Source: Dichloromethanomonas sp964477085
GTDB taxonomy: Bacteria > Bacillota > Desulfitobacteriia > Desulfitobacteriales > Syntrophobotulaceae
DNA length: 7,404 nt
Direction of reading: 5' to 3'
Assembly: GCA_964477085.1 (NCBI GenBank)
Contig: CAYZDF010000103.1
Location: 1-7,404, forward strand
The translations under genes and the position numbers were made by a program. The notes beneath the pieces are model-generated. The model did not search any database, was not told the origin of the DNA, and was given only the letters and a program-made list of their open reading frames with translations. Of this stretch, positions 5,863 to 7,404 are shown one piece after another. The number at the start of each line of letters is the position of its first letter. Position 1 is the stretch's first letter.

Positions 5863-6204
5863 ATCAAGTCAAAAAGAAAGACTGCCTGTAATTCCGATGT
5901 TAAGATTCCATAGGCTTGAAACGGTTTCAGATGATTCAGTGCCGGTCATCGTGGTAAAAACCTCGCCATACCCTTCCGGGTGTGCTTTGATTGGTCAGGG
6001 GAGGATAAATTGCAAAACCGGAACAAGGCCCCTAATGCAAGACATTGCCACCCGAGGGAGGAGCATCTGATTCCTCTTCATGTTTGTTGCGGGGTAGTGG
6101 AGAATAAGATCAATAGCAATTAAATGGTGAATGAGTGTTGTGCTGACTTTCCCTGACTGCTTCAAGTAAGGAATCTGTATCTTTAGAGAGCCAAAACCAG
6201 ACAG
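5863..6204. other. Non-coding region with an unexplained moderately GC-rich block
   Basis: No convincing gene on either strand. TGAAACGGTTTCA (5917-5929) is a perfect 13-base palindrome with a one-base centre. CATACCC (5967-5973) pairs with GGGTGTG (5978-5984) across TTCC, with one G-T pair. The segment from about 5935 to 6110 is clearly richer in G and C than the flanking genes and changes back to AT-rich sequence before the next gene. This resembles inserted or decayed DNA, but I recognise no transposase and see no terminal inverted repeats. A reverse-strand frame at 5995-6216 overlaps the start of the next gene and has no family signature. TATCTTTA (6178-6185) is one base from a -7 box but has no matching -33 element. 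Confidence 0.45.
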
Positions 6205-7404
6205 ATGAGAAACCAATTTGAATACTTCCTTAAGAATTTTGAATTATTCCATAATACCAATGAAGCAGAGATTGAATATGGAAATATTGGAAGTGCATCT
6301 GTCGTGATAAGGAAGAATTGCGATGACTCTTTCTGGCTTGAACGAAAAGATATAAATACAGATGAAGTAGTCTGGAAAGAGTGGAAGGGAGTAAGGATTC
6401 CGTTTCTGTTTGACAGGTGTGACGATATTGACATTATCACTGAACAAGATGGCAAGGCAACGATCAATTATGACATTGTAGCTTCAGCAGTTTACTTCTT
6501 AAGTGGATGGAATGAATATGTTAATCCGACAAAGGATCGATTTGGAAGAATCACATTCAGAGATAGTATAATCAGCCGGCTGGAGATATCGGCTATTCCT
6601 GTTGTAAACTACTACTTTAACATTCTGGAAGAAGCGCTCTTTTTAGTCTATGGAGATACCAGAAGAAAAGACTATTGGGATGACCGCAACTTTGCTGTTT
6701 TGTTAACCCATGACATAGACACATGTAACAGCGGTTGGCTGGAGGGCTCTGTCAGTGAGTTGAAGAAGAGACAGTTCACGTCAATACCCAAGCTTATTTT
6801 CAAACGTATGTTTACAGGGGATGATTGGTTTAACTTTAAAGTGATAACAGAGATTGAGGGGAAATATAATGCGTCATCCTCATTCTATTTCCTGCCGCAA
6901 AAAGGGAAAGCAGGAGGCTTGAAAAATGCAGATTACGACATCAAGAGCAAGAGTATACAGGAAGCTATTTTATTTCTCAGGAGGCATGGCAAAGAGATAG
7001 GTGTACATGGCAGTTTTGGATCTCACATCAATCAGCAAATCTTCAGGAATGATATATCGAGATTAGGCTCACAGCCAATAACAGGAAACCGATTTCATTA
7101 TTTAATGTTTGACCCTGAGAAGACAGTGAGTGTCTTAGAAGATTGCGATATTAAGTATGATACATCACTAGGGTTTGCAGAACATATTGGTTTCAGAAGA
7201 TCCACTTGTTTTCCTTTTTATCTGTATAACTTTGAAAAAAATGAGGTTTCACCGGTAATTGAGATTCCATTAATCATGATGGACACAACCTTATCGAGTG
7301 CTAAATACATGAATATCTGCAAAGAAGAGGCTTTGAGGAGATTTCAAGATTTAATTGATGAAACTGAAAGATTCAGAGGAGTGTTCACATTACTCTGGCA
7401 CAAT
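6205..7404 (+). CDS. Polysaccharide deacetylase-like protein (DUF7033-type), 3'-truncated by the window edge
   Basis: The first 400 codons of a gene still open at the right edge. It looks like the Bacteroidota polysaccharide deacetylase-like family with an N-terminal DUF7033-type domain (about 1-160), followed by a carbohydrate esterase 4-like (NodB) barrel. Metal-site motifs are visible: LTHDID with Asp170 and Asp172, EIGVHGSFGSH with His268 and His274, and the final LLWHN with His399. GNRFHYL (294-300), YDTSLGFAEHIGFR (318-331) and PFYLYN (337-342) are also family-typical. There is no signal peptide, so a cytoplasmic site is likely. Relatives often sit in exopolysaccharide or capsule clusters, which suggests N-deacetylation of a glycan precursor; this is inference. 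An in-frame stop at 6184-6186 and no other ATG before 6205 fix the start, but there is only a weak Shine-Dalgarno (AGAGAG, 6185-6190). Confidence 0.85.
   Translation, partial: MRNQFEYFLKNFELFHNTNEAEIEYGNIGSASVVIRKNCDDSFWLERKDINTDEVVWKEWKGVRIPFLFDRCDDIDIITEQDGKATINYDIVASAVYFLSGWNEYVNPTKDRFGRITFRDSIISRLEISAIPVVNYYFNILEEALFLVYGDTRRKDYWDDRNFAVLLTHDIDTCNSGWLEGSVSELKKRQFTSIPKLIFKRMFTGDDWFNFKVITEIEGKYNASSSFYFLPQKGKAGGLKNADYDIKSKSIQEAILFLRRHGKEIGVHGSFGSHINQQIFRNDISRLGSQPITGNRFHYLMFDPEKTVSVLEDCDIKYDTSLGFAEHIGFRRSTCFPFYLYNFEKNEVSPVIEIPLIMMDTTLSSAKYMNICKEEALRRFQDLIDETERFRGVFTLLWHN

Noticed and set aside
5813..6070. 85-codon frame starting inside the DUF2200 gene
   Set aside because: It overlaps the conserved C-terminus of DUF2200 in another frame and continues into non-coding sequence with no recognisable motif.
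5995..6216. 73-codon reverse-strand frame before the deacetylase gene
   Set aside because: It overlaps the deacetylase start, has no Shine-Dalgarno site and matches no family I know.
6183..6467. Reverse-strand frames opposite the deacetylase N-terminus
   Set aside because: The + strand is open for 400 codons with clear deacetylase motifs; the reverse frames are shadows.

Overview
The window looks like chromosomal DNA of a Bacteroidota bacterium, probably from the Bacteroidales/Marinilabiliales side; that placement is an inference. Evidence: a good match to the Bacteroidota promoter pattern (TTG, 20 bases, TAnnTTTG) before the first operon, two lipoprotein glycan-degrading enzymes typical of the phylum, AT-rich genes with weak Shine-Dalgarno sequences, and families common there (YefM/YoeB, GH31, BNR_2, DUF2200, a DUF7033-type polysaccharide deacetylase). 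A run of 100 Ns shows it comes from a scaffolded draft assembly.

Layout. 1-316: a GC-rich repeat block broken by the assembly gap (138-237); the right side of the gap is a 12-bp tandem repeat. 391-969: a complete type II toxin-antitoxin operon (YefM-like antitoxin, YoeB-like toxin) with its own promoter and a likely operator of two GTAC-centred sites. 970-1325: non-coding, with two inverted repeats and a second, short copy of the GC-rich repeat. 1326-3749: a GH31 lipoprotein, best guess alpha-xylosidase or alpha-glucosidase. 3750-4023: non-coding, with a third copy of the repeat. 4024-5058: a lipoprotein beta-propeller of the BNR/sialidase-like superfamily. 5213-5862: a two-gene operon (YdeI/OmdA-like protein, DUF2200 protein) joined by an ATGA overlap. 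5863-6204: non-coding, with a moderately GC-rich block I cannot explain. 6205-7404: the first 400 codons of a polysaccharide deacetylase-like protein that runs off the right edge.

How the genes fit together. The GH31 and BNR proteins are both predicted lipoproteins on the same strand and may work on one glycan at the cell envelope, but a repeat-filled 274-base gap separates them and no SusC/SusD pair is present, so this is not a demonstrated polysaccharide utilisation locus. The toxin-antitoxin pair, the YdeI/DUF2200 pair and the deacetylase look like independent units. All genes lie on the + strand.

The most unusual feature is the dispersed GC-rich intergenic repeat: three copies in one orientation, each built from GAGCTC-centred units, a variable number of 12-bp units and a conserved right end. 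I found no clear new defence or mobile system.
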